From: Candidatus Butyricicoccus avistercoris
GTDB taxonomy: Bacteria; Bacillota; Clostridia; Oscillospirales; Butyricicoccaceae
Direction of reading: 5' to 3'
Assembly (NCBI GenBank): GCA_019113005.1
Contig: DXIE01000028.1
Span: forward strand, 97,747 to 161,746
Length of the DNA: 64,000 nt
The position numbers were made by a program, and so were the translations under genes. Below, piece by piece: positions 52,633 through 63,200 of this stretch. Below the pieces are notes generated by a model. The model saw only the letters and a program-made list of their open reading frames with translations, made no database searches and was not told the DNA's origin. The first letter of the stretch is position 1. Each line of letters starts with the position of its first letter.

Positions 52633-52662
52633 TATTATGCTCATATATATGGAAAATATGCA
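52633..52662 (-). promoter_or_regulatory. Sigma-G/F-like promoter of spoVT
   Basis: Complement: TGCATA - 17 bp - CATAATA, 30 nt upstream of the spoVT ATG. Confidence 0.6.
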
Positions 52663-52771
52663 AAATATTAAATCATATAAATACTTTATAATCAATTATA
52701 TTTACAATAAATAGTGAGTCTGTTAAAATTGAATTATCAACATTTTATTTTATTAATGGGGTGAAGAAAAA

Positions 52772-53644
52772 ATGCGTTTTTACACTATTGAAAAAGATAG
52801 CAAACAAATTGTATGTGTCGGTTTTGGTGAAAAAGAAATTTATCCAGTAAGTGATTTTGGGGTTAATTTCCGAGATATGAACAGCCTTATTGACACACTA
52901 ACTTTAAACGAATGTAAAGAAATTTTCTGTGCAAAGAATGGCAAAAATCCGATTTCCTTAGATGATGTCAAAGTGCTTGCACCTATACCATATCCAAAAC
53001 AGGACATACTTTGTATTGGTGTTAACTACACTGAACACGCAAAGGAGTCACAAAACTTCCATAAAGAGAAATTCCATAAAACTCAAGATGCTATTTACTT
53101 CTGCAAGCGTACATCACCTGCAAACTATGACGGTGGAGTTATTCCATTACATAGTGAGCTTACCCAAAAAATTGATTATGAATGTGAGCTTGGTGTGATT
53201 TTAGGCAAAGATGCAAAAAATGTAACTCGTGAAAACGCTTGGCAGTACATTTTCGGCTACACAATCATAAATGATATATCTGCTCGTGATGTACAAAAAG
53301 GCAGAGGTCAATTCTACTTTGGCAAGAGCCTTGATGGTTTTTCACCTATGGGGCCTTGTATTGTTACCGCTGATGAAATTGGTGAAAATCCTGCTTTGTC
53401 AATTAAATGCTATGTAAACGGCGAGCTTCGTCAAAACAGCACAACCAATTTACTTATACATGATATTCCAGATATTCTTTGCGACCTCACAAGAGGTATA
53501 ACCCTTAGAGCTGGTACTATTATCGCAACAGGCACTCCATCGGGTGTAGGCATGGGCTTTGACCCTCCTCGCTTTTTGCAATCAAAAGACAAAATTGTTT
53601 GTGAGATTGAAAAAATCGGCTCTTTAACTTCAATAATGGCATAA
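52772..53644 (+). CDS. Fumarylacetoacetate hydrolase family protein
   Basis: DILCIGVNYTEHAKES; DYECELGVILGKDAKNV; FGKSLDGFSPMGPCIVTADEIG; GTIIATGTPSGVG. Confidence 0.93.
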   Translation: MRFYTIEKDSKQIVCVGFGEKEIYPVSDFGVNFRDMNSLIDTLTLNECKEIFCAKNGKNPISLDDVKVLAPIPYPKQDILCIGVNYTEHAKESQNFHKEKFHKTQDAIYFCKRTSPANYDGGVIPLHSELTQKIDYECELGVILGKDAKNVTRENAWQYIFGYTIINDISARDVQKGRGQFYFGKSLDGFSPMGPCIVTADEIGENPALSIKCYVNGELRQNSTTNLLIHDIPDILCDLTRGITLRAGTIIATGTPSGVGMGFDPPRFLQSKDKIVCEIEKIGSLTSIMA

Positions 53645-53672
53645 AAAAACCCCCTCTTCCGAGGGGGTTTTA
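53645..53672. terminator. Bidirectional terminator
   Basis: AAACCCCCTC / GAGGGGGTTT. Confidence 0.85.
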
Positions 53673-53708
53673 AATTAACTATTTATAGATTAAAAACCTT
53701 ACAAATAA

Positions 53709-56216
53709 TTATGAATCTGCCTGAACACCTAGACCGTTCCATTCGCCAGTTACATCAACTGCAATGAATACAACCTTATCACCAGCACTATTCAGAACAA
53801 CCTTAGCATTCTCATAGTAGTTTGCAGTTCCTGCTACTGGCTTAGCCTGTGCTAAATCGCCACCTGCAATACCCTGATAATTGCCATCTTCAGTGTTCAT
53901 ATAGATGAACTTAGCACTATCGAAGTCATAATCAGTCTTGCCCTTAACATTGTCATAGAATCTTACATAAGAAGATGTAGAATCCTTAATTGCAGCTTCT
54001 TCAACATTCAAATCAGATTCTGTCTTAACCTTAGCAATGTAACCATTTTCTGAAATCTCAAATCTGATTACATCACCCTTGTTAGCAGTCTTAAGCTCAG
54101 TGCCCTTAACCTTAACATCCATAGACTCACCATTAGATGTCCATACAGTGAATTCGCACTCGTCTTCGCCAACTGCTACTCTAGAAGTGATAACACCATA
54201 TAGCTCAGTTCCGCTAGTAACTGGGGACTCATTATCACCATTTTCTAGGTATACAATAGTTGCGATACCTTCATCAATTACAGCGTAACCTAACTCGTCC
54301 TTATCTTTAAAGTTTTCACTGAATGCAGTTAGCTGCTTACCAGTAATAACCTTGCTGCTATCCTTGTCAGTGATGTAAACGATAGCATCATCAGCTACAC
54401 GATACTTAGCGGAAGCAGATGTACCAAAACCTGTAACTGTGATACGGTCAGCATCAGCATCAAAACCATAAATGTTATTTACTACAGAATCGCCACCAGC
54501 GGTTTCGGAGCCCTTTACTTCCTTAAGCTCATATGCACCATCGCTGTTGATAGTATATGTTACAAGAGTATTTTCCTTTATACCGCTGTAATTCTCCTTA
54601 GCACCAACAACCTTGGTTGAGCCATCAGCAAACAGCATCTTAACTTGGAAGTTACCGTCAGCATCTAAGTTACCACTATTTACAAGCACAACAGCTGTAT
54701 CGGTAGAACCAGCCTGAGTCTTAGCAGCACCGTAAACAACACCATCAATTAAGTACATGTCAAATGTATCCTTAACCTCCAGTTCGTCCTTAGCAGAGCT
54801 GTCCTTGCCGTAAACTACCATATCTTTAAACTTAGAATCCTTAGCAGCAACCTTATACCAAGTATCATTTACCTTAACTTCCATATCAGTGCTAGCTGAA
54901 CCCTTTGTTGCAGTTACCTTACCAGTTACCTTCTCAGCCTTAACAAGCTTTGTGTTACCAGTAAACATATCTTCGTAAACAGCAACATAATCGCCCTTAG
55001 CTAGACCTTCTGGAATGATAGTGTTATCAGTATCATAGTTCTTGCCTGCTGCAATTACCTTGTCAGAAGAAACATAAGTAACCTTACCAAAGTTCTGTAT
55101 TGGGTTTACAAATGCAACATCAAACTTCTCATCACCATCGTTAGAAACGAATGTAATCTGGTCTGCAGAGTTGTAATAGCTAGTCTTTACTGGATTAATT
55201 GTTGAGTCCTTTGAAATATCATATGCACTGTTAACATCTGTACGATACTCAGTATCGCCAACCTTAACCTTGCCAGCAGTTGTTTCCTTTACATTAGATA
55301 GAGCTGAAGTAGCAACAGTATTCTCAGAAGAAACTGCATATACACCGTATGCATTGTTCTTATCATCAGATAGAACCTTTACATACTGCTTGTACATGCC
55401 AGTTACATCTGTCTTAAAGTTGAAGTTTGTATTACCCTTATTGTTGTCACGACCATCAACTTTTTCAACGTTTACCTTTACCTTGTCTTTACCTGCATTG
55501 AAGTCACCAGAACCTTCAAGGATACCTTCATAGATTGTCAGGTTCATGTACTTAGAGCCCATTGTTTCATTAGGGTTGTTGTCAACACCTAAATCAGTGT
55601 AAGCATTACCATCAGTAGACCAACGAACTGTTGGAGCCTGAATAGCATTGTACATCATCTGAGCAGCGTACTGACGTGGAAGACCTGCAGAAAGATCAGC
55701 AGAAACATTAGCAAGAACGCCATTCTCAGAAGCTAAAGAAAGGGTATTTGTAGCCCAAGTAGCACCTACAAGGTTAGCCTTGTTAGCATCGTAACCAAGA
55801 GTTACAAGCATCATCTTAGCTAGCTCAGTACCAGTTACCTTTGCACCTGGGTCAAAAGATGTTGCAGACTTACCAGCGATGATGCCGTTAGCCTGACAGT
55901 ACTTGATGTAGCCCTCAGCCCAACCGTAACCGTTAAGGTCTGTGAAAGTAGTTGGAGCATTCTTAAATGCATCAGCGTTGTCATTACCACCGTTACGGAT
56001 AGTAAAAATCATCTTAGCAGCCTCAGCACGAGTTACAGTGCCTTCTGGCTTGAAAGAGCCATCTTCGTAGCCCTTGATTACGCCAAGAGCAGACAGCATG
56101 TCAACAGCTTCAGTTGCCTTAATGTCAGCTGAATCTGTGAAAGCAGCACCAGCCATAGTTGACATTGTCAGAGAGAATGCCATGCCTAGTGCCAGAACCT
56201 GTTTTAGATTCTTCAT
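53709..56216 (-). CDS. S-layer homology domain protein (candidate major S-layer protein)
   Basis: Signal peptide MKNLKQVLALGMAFSLTMSTMAGAAF; N-terminal SLH repeats (DMLSALGVIKGYEDGSFKPEGTVTRAEAAKMI...); beta-rich remainder. Confidence 0.9.
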   Translation of the reverse strand: MKNLKQVLALGMAFSLTMSTMAGAAFTDSADIKATEAVDMLSALGVIKGYEDGSFKPEGTVTRAEAAKMIFTIRNGGNDNADAFKNAPTTFTDLNGYGWAEGYIKYCQANGIIAGKSATSFDPGAKVTGTELAKMMLVTLGYDANKANLVGATWATNTLSLASENGVLANVSADLSAGLPRQYAAQMMYNAIQAPTVRWSTDGNAYTDLGVDNNPNETMGSKYMNLTIYEGILEGSGDFNAGKDKVKVNVEKVDGRDNNKGNTNFNFKTDVTGMYKQYVKVLSDDKNNAYGVYAVSSENTVATSALSNVKETTAGKVKVGDTEYRTDVNSAYDISKDSTINPVKTSYYNSADQITFVSNDGDEKFDVAFVNPIQNFGKVTYVSSDKVIAAGKNYDTDNTIIPEGLAKGDYVAVYEDMFTGNTKLVKAEKVTGKVTATKGSASTDMEVKVNDTWYKVAAKDSKFKDMVVYGKDSSAKDELEVKDTFDMYLIDGVVYGAAKTQAGSTDTAVVLVNSGNLDADGNFQVKMLFADGSTKVVGAKENYSGIKENTLVTYTINSDGAYELKEVKGSETAGGDSVVNNIYGFDADADRITVTGFGTSASAKYRVADDAIVYITDKDSSKVITGKQLTAFSENFKDKDELGYAVIDEGIATIVYLENGDNESPVTSGTELYGVITSRVAVGEDECEFTVWTSNGESMDVKVKGTELKTANKGDVIRFEISENGYIAKVKTESDLNVEEAAIKDSTSSYVRFYDNVKGKTDYDFDSAKFIYMNTEDGNYQGIAGGDLAQAKPVAGTANYYENAKVVLNSAGDKVVFIAVDVTGEWNGLGVQADS

Positions 56217-56293
56217 AGGTTTTTCCTCCTTAAATTTCACGGGGGTCTCCCCCAATTTCGTTTGGGCGTCCCCGCCCCTTTAATTCGTGTATT

Positions 56294-56322
56294 AGTTTAG
56301 CACGTTCGCTCTTTTCGGTCAA
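56294..56322 (-). promoter_or_regulatory. Sigma-A promoter of the SLH gene
   Basis: Complement: TTGACC - 17 bp - TAAACT. Confidence 0.6.
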
Positions 56323-56378
56323 GATTTTTTTAAAATCTGAAATATTTATGTAATATTACGTTTTCTCTTGTAATACAG

Positions 56379-56415
56379 AAACTCCCCCAACACTAATTAT
56401 TGGGGGAGTTTTAAT
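56379..56415. terminator. Terminator of ppdK
   Basis: AAACTCCCCCAA / TTGGGGGAGTTT. Confidence 0.85.
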
Positions 56416-56416
56416 T

Positions 56417-59044
56417 TTATCTTGGATTTTTTACTGCTGCTTGAGCTGCTGCCAGTCTAGCGATTGGCACTCTAAATGGTGAACATGATACATAGTTTAG
56501 TCCTACATTATGGCAGAACTCAACAGATGATAAATCGCCACCATGCTCGCCGCATATACCAAGCTTGATATCTGGACGGGTTTTCTTACCGTTTTCTACC
56601 GCATATTTTACAAGTTTTCCAACTCCATTTTGGTCAAGTCTTGCGAATGGGTCAGATTCTAGTATTTTCTTCTCAAAGTAAGTGTCTAGTATTCTGCCAA
56701 CGTCATCTCTTGAGAAACCATAAGTCATCTGAGTAAGGTCATTTGTACCGAATGAGAAGAATTCAGCCTCGCTTGCGATTTCGTCAGCGGTTACAGCGGC
56801 TCTTGGAGTTTCAATCATAGTACCGATTAAATATTTCATTTTTATACCAGATTTTTCGATTAATTCATCAGCTTTCGCCTTGATTACTTTCTTTACGAAT
56901 TTCAGTTCATTGATTTCTGATACCAGAGGAACCATAATTTCTGGCACTATATTTAGACCATCATTTTTACATACATTTATAGCCGCGGAAATAATAGCTT
57001 CTGTCTGCATTTCAGCGATTTCTGGGTAAAGCACATCAAGACGGCAGCCACGAGTACCAAGCATAGGGTTAAATTCGTGTAGACTTTCAACAATACCCTT
57101 TAGCTTATCGAAAGATATACCCATATCATTTGCTAATTCCTTGATATCGTCCTCTTCTTGAGGTAAGAATTCATGCAGAGGAGGGTCAAGCAGTCTGATA
57201 GTAACAGGTAAACCACCCATAGCTTTATAGATAGCCTCGAAATCGCCTCTTTGCATAGGTAAAATCTTAGCAAGAGCAGCTTTTCTTTGTTCTACTGTTT
57301 CGGAAACAATCATTTCTCTTACAGCCTTAATGCGTTCAGGTTCAAAGAACATATGTTCAGTACGGCATAGACCTATACCTTCAGCACCGAATTTTCTAGC
57401 TTGAGTAGCATCTCTAGGGGTATCGCCATTTGTACGAACATGAAGTTGACGAATTTCGTCAGCCCAACCCATAAAGCGACCGAAGTCACCAGTTAGTTCA
57501 GCTTCTTGAGTATCAATTTTACCTATATAAACATTACCAGTAGAACCGTCAAGGGAGATAAATTCGCCCTCATTTATGACAGTACCATCACTAAATGTTA
57601 ATGTTTTGTTAGTTTCATCTACCTTAATGCCGTTTACGCCAGCAACACAGCAAGTACCCATACCACGAGCAACAACAGCCGCATGAGAAGTCATACCACC
57701 ACGAGCGGTCATAATACCTTCGGAAACAGCCATACCGTCAATATCTTCTGGTGAGGTTTCCTGACGGACTAGCACGACTTTCTCACCAGTTTTGTGAGCA
57801 TTAGCAGCCGCATCAGCGGTAAAGTAAACCGCACCACAAGCCGCACCTGGAGAAGCAGGCAGACCACTTGTGATAGGCTTAGCAGCCTTTAGAGCAGCAG
57901 GAACAAAAGTAGGGTGCAGTAAAGCGTCAAGCTGTTTAGGTTCTACTTTCATCATAGCTTGCTGCTTTGTGCAAACGCCCTCATCTACAAGGTCAACAGC
58001 GATTTTCAGAGCTGCTTGAGCTGTACGTTTACCGTTACGGGTTTGAAGCATATAGAGTTTACCATTTTCGATAGTGAACTCCATATCTTGCATATCGCCA
58101 TAGTGTTCTTCTAGCTTGCTAGAAATATCAACAAATTGCTGGTAAACCTCAGGCATAGTATCAGCCAGAGCGGAGATAGGCTGAGGGGTACGAATACCAG
58201 CAACAACATCTTCGCCTTGAGCGTTCATGAGGAACTCACCGTAGAGTTTCTTTTCACCAGTTGAAGGGTTACGAGTAAAAGCAACACCAGTACCAGAGGT
58301 TTCGCCCATATTACCAAAAACCATAGATTGAACGTTTACAGCAGTACCCCAAGAATGAGGAATATCGTTCATACGACGATAAGTATTCGCACGAGGGTTA
58401 TCCCAAGAGCGGAAAACAGCACGAACAGCTTCCATAAGTTGCTGTTTAGGGTCTTGAGGAAAATCATGACCGAGTGACTTTTTATAATGAGCCTTAAACA
58501 TATCAATTAAAGTAGACATATCATCAGCATCTAGTTCATTATCAAGTTTAACGCCCTTTTTGTCCTTAACTTCATCAATGAATTGTTCAAAAGAGGACTT
58601 AGGCAGTTCCATAACAACATCAGAGAACATTTGAATAAATCTTCTGTAACTATCACGAGCGAATCTAGGATTAGCAGTTAACGTTTCAACAGCCTTACAG
58701 ATTTCATCATTCATACCTAGGTTAAGTATAGTATCCATCATACCTGGCATGGAGGCACGAGCACCAGAGCGGACAGAAACAAGCAGTGGGCGTGCTGGGT
58801 CGCCTAAAGTTTTTCCAGTGATTTTTTCGAGTTTATCTAAATACTCCATAATCTGTTCTTGAATATCAGGGTAAATAGTTTTACCGTCTTGATAGTAACG
58901 AGTACAAGCTTCGGTAGTAATAGTAAAGCCCTGAGGAACAGGCATACCAAGACTTGTCATTTCAGCGAGGTTAGCACCCTTACCGCCGAGCAGCTCTCTC
59001 ATGCTGCCATTACCTTCAGAGAACAGATATACAAACTTCTTCAT
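56417..59044 (-). CDS. ppdK: Pyruvate, phosphate dikinase
   Basis: 875 aa; GGKGANLAEMTSLGMPVPQGFTI; GGMTSHAAVVARGMG; GICGEHGGDLSSVEFCH. Confidence 0.97.
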   Translation of the reverse strand: MKKFVYLFSEGNGSMRELLGGKGANLAEMTSLGMPVPQGFTITTEACTRYYQDGKTIYPDIQEQIMEYLDKLEKITGKTLGDPARPLLVSVRSGARASMPGMMDTILNLGMNDEICKAVETLTANPRFARDSYRRFIQMFSDVVMELPKSSFEQFIDEVKDKKGVKLDNELDADDMSTLIDMFKAHYKKSLGHDFPQDPKQQLMEAVRAVFRSWDNPRANTYRRMNDIPHSWGTAVNVQSMVFGNMGETSGTGVAFTRNPSTGEKKLYGEFLMNAQGEDVVAGIRTPQPISALADTMPEVYQQFVDISSKLEEHYGDMQDMEFTIENGKLYMLQTRNGKRTAQAALKIAVDLVDEGVCTKQQAMMKVEPKQLDALLHPTFVPAALKAAKPITSGLPASPGAACGAVYFTADAAANAHKTGEKVVLVRQETSPEDIDGMAVSEGIMTARGGMTSHAAVVARGMGTCCVAGVNGIKVDETNKTLTFSDGTVINEGEFISLDGSTGNVYIGKIDTQEAELTGDFGRFMGWADEIRQLHVRTNGDTPRDATQARKFGAEGIGLCRTEHMFFEPERIKAVREMIVSETVEQRKAALAKILPMQRGDFEAIYKAMGGLPVTIRLLDPPLHEFLPQEEDDIKELANDMGISFDKLKGIVESLHEFNPMLGTRGCRLDVLYPEIAEMQTEAIISAAINVCKNDGLNIVPEIMVPLVSEINELKFVKKVIKAKADELIEKSGIKMKYLIGTMIETPRAAVTADEIASEAEFFSFGTNDLTQMTYGFSRDDVGRILDTYFEKKILESDPFARLDQNGVGKLVKYAVENGKKTRPDIKLGICGEHGGDLSSVEFCHNVGLNYVSCSPFRVPIARLAAAQAAVKNPR

Positions 59045-59255
59045 AGCTAAGAATCCTCCGTTTCGTGCTTTTTACGATTTACCTAAATATTTTATTTAAT
59101 CTCTGCGATAATTATAACATATTGACAAATAAATTACCATATCGGTAAAATCACTTTTTTTGAGTAGTTGAATTTGTATAATTTATACAATAATTTATGC
59201 CAATTTTCTTGTGAAAAATGTCACAATCTTAACGCACGCTTAACAGAGCAAAAAA

Positions 59256-59290
59256 ACACAGCAAAGGTTTTAAACCTCTACTGTGTTTTA
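59256..59290. terminator. Terminator of uxaC
   Basis: ACACAG..AGGTTT / AAACCT..CTGTGT. Confidence 0.65.
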
Positions 59291-59298
59291 AAAAGCAA

Positions 59299-60705
59299 TT
59301 ATTTATCCATGCTGATATAATTCCAAACATTATTAAAGCAGATATCAGAAATCACCTTACCGATAGCATCATAATCAGCAGGAGCTTTACCATCAGCAAT
59401 CCAACCACCAACAAGTTCACAAAGAATTCTGCGGAAGTATTCATGTCTTGGATATGATAAGAAAGAACGGCTGTCAGTTAACATACCGATAAAACGGCTT
59501 AATACACCGATACTAGCTAAAGACTTCATCTGGGTTGTCATGCCGTCAAAGTGGTCATGGAACCACCAAGCAGAACCAAACTGAATTTTACCAGCGGTCT
59601 CAGAGTCTTGGAAACAGCCAGCAATAGATGCAAGCTTATCATTATCAGCAGCATTTAGTGTATAAAGAATAGTCTTTGGCAGACAATCACGCACTGCAAG
59701 ACGGTCAAGCAGAGCCGCAAGAGATGCAGCAGAGATGGTATCACCTATGCTATCACAGCCGATGTCTGCACCTAAAAGGTTAAATCTCTTAGTATTTAGG
59801 TTACGCAGAACACCAATGTGTAACTGCATAGCAAAATTCTTTTGTGCGTAAAGCTCGCCTAGGTAATCCATCATAAAGGATTGGAAAGCAGAAACTTCAT
59901 AATCAGATGGAGTTTCACCGCTTATAGCCTTATTCATAGCGGTTTGAGCTGCCTTTTCGTCCCAGATAGTGAAATCAGGTGCACCAAATGAATGGTCAGA
60001 AATACGACAGCCTGCCTTTTCAAAGTATTCAACACGACGCTTTAGAGCTTCCTTTAAATCGTCAATGTTTTTAATCTCGACATCAGCAGCATTACCTAAT
60101 TTTTGCATATACGCTGCAAAAGTAGGCTTTTCTGGAGAAAGTGCCTGTTCTGGACGGAACGTAGGCAGAACCTTAACATTAAAGCTGTTATCTGCTGCAA
60201 TTAGCTTGTGATATTGTAAATCATCAGCAGGGTCATCAGTTGTGCAAAGAGCCTTTACATTGCTCTGCTCAATTAGCTTACGAGCACAGCCATTTTCACC
60301 CTGTAATTTAGCGTTAGCTGTATCCCAAACCTGTTTAGCAGTTTTTTCGCTTAGGCTAACATCAAGGTCAAAGAAACGCTTTAATTCAAGATGTGACCAA
60401 TGATAAATTGGATTACCAATAAGAGTTGGCATAATTTTTGCAAACTGATTGAATTTTTCTTCAAAAGAAGCGTTACCAGTTACAAACTTTTCATCAATAG
60501 CATTTGCACGCATTACACGCCATTTATAGTGGTCACCTGCAAGCCAAGCCTCACCGATATCAGAAAACTGCTTATTTTCATAGATTTCCTGAGGATTTAA
60601 ATGACAATGATAATCAAAAATAGGCTGTTTTGCAGCATAATCTGCATAGAGTCTGCGAGCAGGTTCGGTTGTTAAAAGAAAGTTATCATTTATAAAGCCA
60701 TTCAT
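59299..60705 (-). CDS. uxaC: Glucuronate (uronate) isomerase
   Basis: PIFDYHCHLNPQEIYENKQFSDIGEAWLAGDHYKWRVMRANAIDE. Confidence 0.96.
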   Translation of the reverse strand: MNGFINDNFLLTTEPARRLYADYAAKQPIFDYHCHLNPQEIYENKQFSDIGEAWLAGDHYKWRVMRANAIDEKFVTGNASFEEKFNQFAKIMPTLIGNPIYHWSHLELKRFFDLDVSLSEKTAKQVWDTANAKLQGENGCARKLIEQSNVKALCTTDDPADDLQYHKLIAADNSFNVKVLPTFRPEQALSPEKPTFAAYMQKLGNAADVEIKNIDDLKEALKRRVEYFEKAGCRISDHSFGAPDFTIWDEKAAQTAMNKAISGETPSDYEVSAFQSFMMDYLGELYAQKNFAMQLHIGVLRNLNTKRFNLLGADIGCDSIGDTISAASLAALLDRLAVRDCLPKTILYTLNAADNDKLASIAGCFQDSETAGKIQFGSAWWFHDHFDGMTTQMKSLASIGVLSRFIGMLTDSRSFLSYPRHEYFRRILCELVGGWIADGKAPADYDAIGKVISDICFNNVWNYISMDK

Positions 60706-60859
60706 TTAAAAAATACCCCTTTATAAAAAATTTATTTAGTTTAATTATAACTTTATCATAAAATTTTTGCGTGGTATTTACTACTCTAAAACTGGTAATT
60801 ATTACGCTCACAATTTAATGTACACAATATTTAAAAGTGTACTTTATTAAATTTATACA

Positions 60860-60896
60860 AAAAAAGTGCAGGTCTTATTAAAAGACCTGCACTATA
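60860..60896. terminator. Terminator
   Basis: GTGCAGGTCTT / AAGACCTGCAC. Confidence 0.8.
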
Positions 60897-60900
60897 AATC

Positions 60901-63072
60901 TTATAGATTATTTACATATCTAGTAATCATAGTTGCAACTTCTGCTCTTGTAGCAGTGCTTGTAGGGTTTAGCTTACCGTCTGAACCCTTTAAAATACCG
61001 CTATTTACACAGTATTTAACAGCATCAACAGCCCAACTTGAAACAGTGTTGCCATCTGCAAATGTAGATAGGTCTATATTTGCACCATCGGTTGATTTAC
61101 TATATTTATAGAGCATATAAGCTAGTTCTTCACGAGTGATATTTTCGTTTGGGTTAAATGTAGTACCAGCATTGTTTAACAAACCTTGCTCAGCACTCCA
61201 AATAGCACCCTTTGCATACCACTGATTGTTATCAACATCTGTAAATGGATTGCTTGCAACATCAACACTTGGAGAACCTGCGATACGATAAAGAACAGTT
61301 GTCATCATACCACGAGTCATAGTGCCATTAGGTGTAAAAGCGGTTGCACTTGTGCCGTTTAGGTATCCACTCTTAACACATTGCATTACAGCGTCTTTAG
61401 CCCAGTGCTTATATAAATCTTTAAATGGTGTGTCATAGATTGTAGAGCCAGTTAAATCATAAGCACATACAGAGCGATAAGTTGTATTGAATACAACTTC
61501 ATATTCACCATCATAATCTATATCTTCAACCACTGGAGCTGATTTAACACCATTTGTCTGAGCATTAGAGCCTAGATATCCAGTATAAGTTTTTGGAAGC
61601 TGAGTTCTAGAAATAAGGTTCATATTACTATCAAGGATATATAATGAACCATTAACACCAGTATTTTCACTCTGAGCATCATTTGTAAGTATTACCTTGC
61701 TGTCAGTCCAAGAACCAAAGATTATTTCCAGTTTTCCATCACCATTAATGTCTTTACATACTGGCTCTGATGCATATTCTGCAACAGTGCTTGAAGTAGC
61801 TGGCAGACTGAAAGTTTTCATTTGCTTGTCCAGTGTGAAGCAATATAATTTACCATCATAAGAGTTAAATAATATTTCTTTATTTCCATCACCGTCAAGG
61901 TCGGCTGCTACTGGTTCAGCAAGTACCATAGCTGATACAGAAGTTTGAGAATCCTTAATCTTTCCGCCTAACCCGCTTGGAATAGAAGTCCAGTCAAATC
62001 CTTTAGCCACATTTTGATATCTTGTGCGGTCACCATTAAAAATAGCAACGCTCATACATTGGCTCTTTAACCAGAAAGCATTGGAAACATCATTTGTATC
62101 CATTATAATGCCCGTTGCAACGATTTCATTTTTACCGTCACCGTCTAGGTCATCAATTACCGTTCCTGCATGACCGAACTCCATGCAAAGTCTTTCTTTC
62201 ATGTCGGTTTTGCCTTCGTCAGTATCCCAACCACGCTGAGAAACCATTTTTTCATGGTCATAATCAATATATGTTCTTACATAGCCCCAAGGGTGGTCAC
62301 CAAATGTATTATAATCAGCCTTAACAAGTGAACCATCATATTCATAAGCCTGAATACATCTGTTATCAGTAGGAGCTATAATTTCTGGCATACCATCATT
62401 ATCTATATCGCCAGTTGAAATACCATTTGCGAAAATACCATAACTTTCAGCGATATCCACATTAGCACCAGAAAGCTGTGGCCAGTTGTTACAGATATTA
62501 CCCTTATAATCATATACCCAAACACTAGCCTCTGATGTTACACCGCCACCGATAATAATTTCACATTTGCCATCACCATTTAGGTCATCAACTGCAAGTG
62601 AACGTATCTGACCTACCGCTGGCATTGTTTTTGGCCAACCTGCTTTAAAATATCCAGTGTAATCTAAAACAGATATCATTCCATTATGTACAGATATAAT
62701 TTCCTGCCAACCATCAGCATCAATGTCCTTAACCACAGGGTCACACCAAGAACCGCCAAAATTACCATCAACCGTTGTGATATACGCAGATGAACGGTCT
62801 TTGCCTGAGTTAACTCGCCATTCAGTCGCACCAGTTGCAGTATCTGTAACAGTGATTGCAAATGATACACTTATAACTTCTAATCTGCCATCTTTGTCTA
62901 TATCAGTAACAATAGGTGAGGAATAAGTTACCTCATTTGTATACTTACTGTGAGATGCACCTGAATATAAATACTTAGTATTTACAGACAATGCATCTGC
63001 TGACATTGGGCAAATACCAGTTATAAGTGCAAAAGCACTAATACCTGCCACTGCTTTTTTAATGTTTTTCAA
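60901..63072 (-). CDS. FG-GAP/VCBS-repeat protein with three C-terminal SLH domains
   Basis: Repeated DIDGDGxxEI (calcium-loop) motifs; C-terminal FKDLYKHWAKDAVMQCVKSGYLNGTSATAFTPNGTMTRGMMTTVLYRI... Confidence 0.9.
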   Translation of the reverse strand: MKNIKKAVAGISAFALITGICPMSADALSVNTKYLYSGASHSKYTNEVTYSSPIVTDIDKDGRLEVISVSFAITVTDTATGATEWRVNSGKDRSSAYITTVDGNFGGSWCDPVVKDIDADGWQEIISVHNGMISVLDYTGYFKAGWPKTMPAVGQIRSLAVDDLNGDGKCEIIIGGGVTSEASVWVYDYKGNICNNWPQLSGANVDIAESYGIFANGISTGDIDNDGMPEIIAPTDNRCIQAYEYDGSLVKADYNTFGDHPWGYVRTYIDYDHEKMVSQRGWDTDEGKTDMKERLCMEFGHAGTVIDDLDGDGKNEIVATGIIMDTNDVSNAFWLKSQCMSVAIFNGDRTRYQNVAKGFDWTSIPSGLGGKIKDSQTSVSAMVLAEPVAADLDGDGNKEILFNSYDGKLYCFTLDKQMKTFSLPATSSTVAEYASEPVCKDINGDGKLEIIFGSWTDSKVILTNDAQSENTGVNGSLYILDSNMNLISRTQLPKTYTGYLGSNAQTNGVKSAPVVEDIDYDGEYEVVFNTTYRSVCAYDLTGSTIYDTPFKDLYKHWAKDAVMQCVKSGYLNGTSATAFTPNGTMTRGMMTTVLYRIAGSPSVDVASNPFTDVDNNQWYAKGAIWSAEQGLLNNAGTTFNPNENITREELAYMLYKYSKSTDGANIDLSTFADGNTVSSWAVDAVKYCVNSGILKGSDGKLNPTSTATRAEVATMITRYVNNL

Positions 63073-63156
63073 GATAAATACCCCCTATTTATAGTATTTA
63101 AGACCATGATATAACTGAGATAATAAAATGTCAAGTTAAGGAAATATTAAAAAAAT

Positions 63157-63190
63157 GAGCCATTTTTTACAAATAGCTCATTTTTTAATG
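63157..63190. terminator. Terminator of clp gene
   Basis: ATGAGC..TTTTTTACAAATAGCTCATTTTTT. Confidence 0.6.
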
Positions 63191-63200
63191 GTTTATAATA

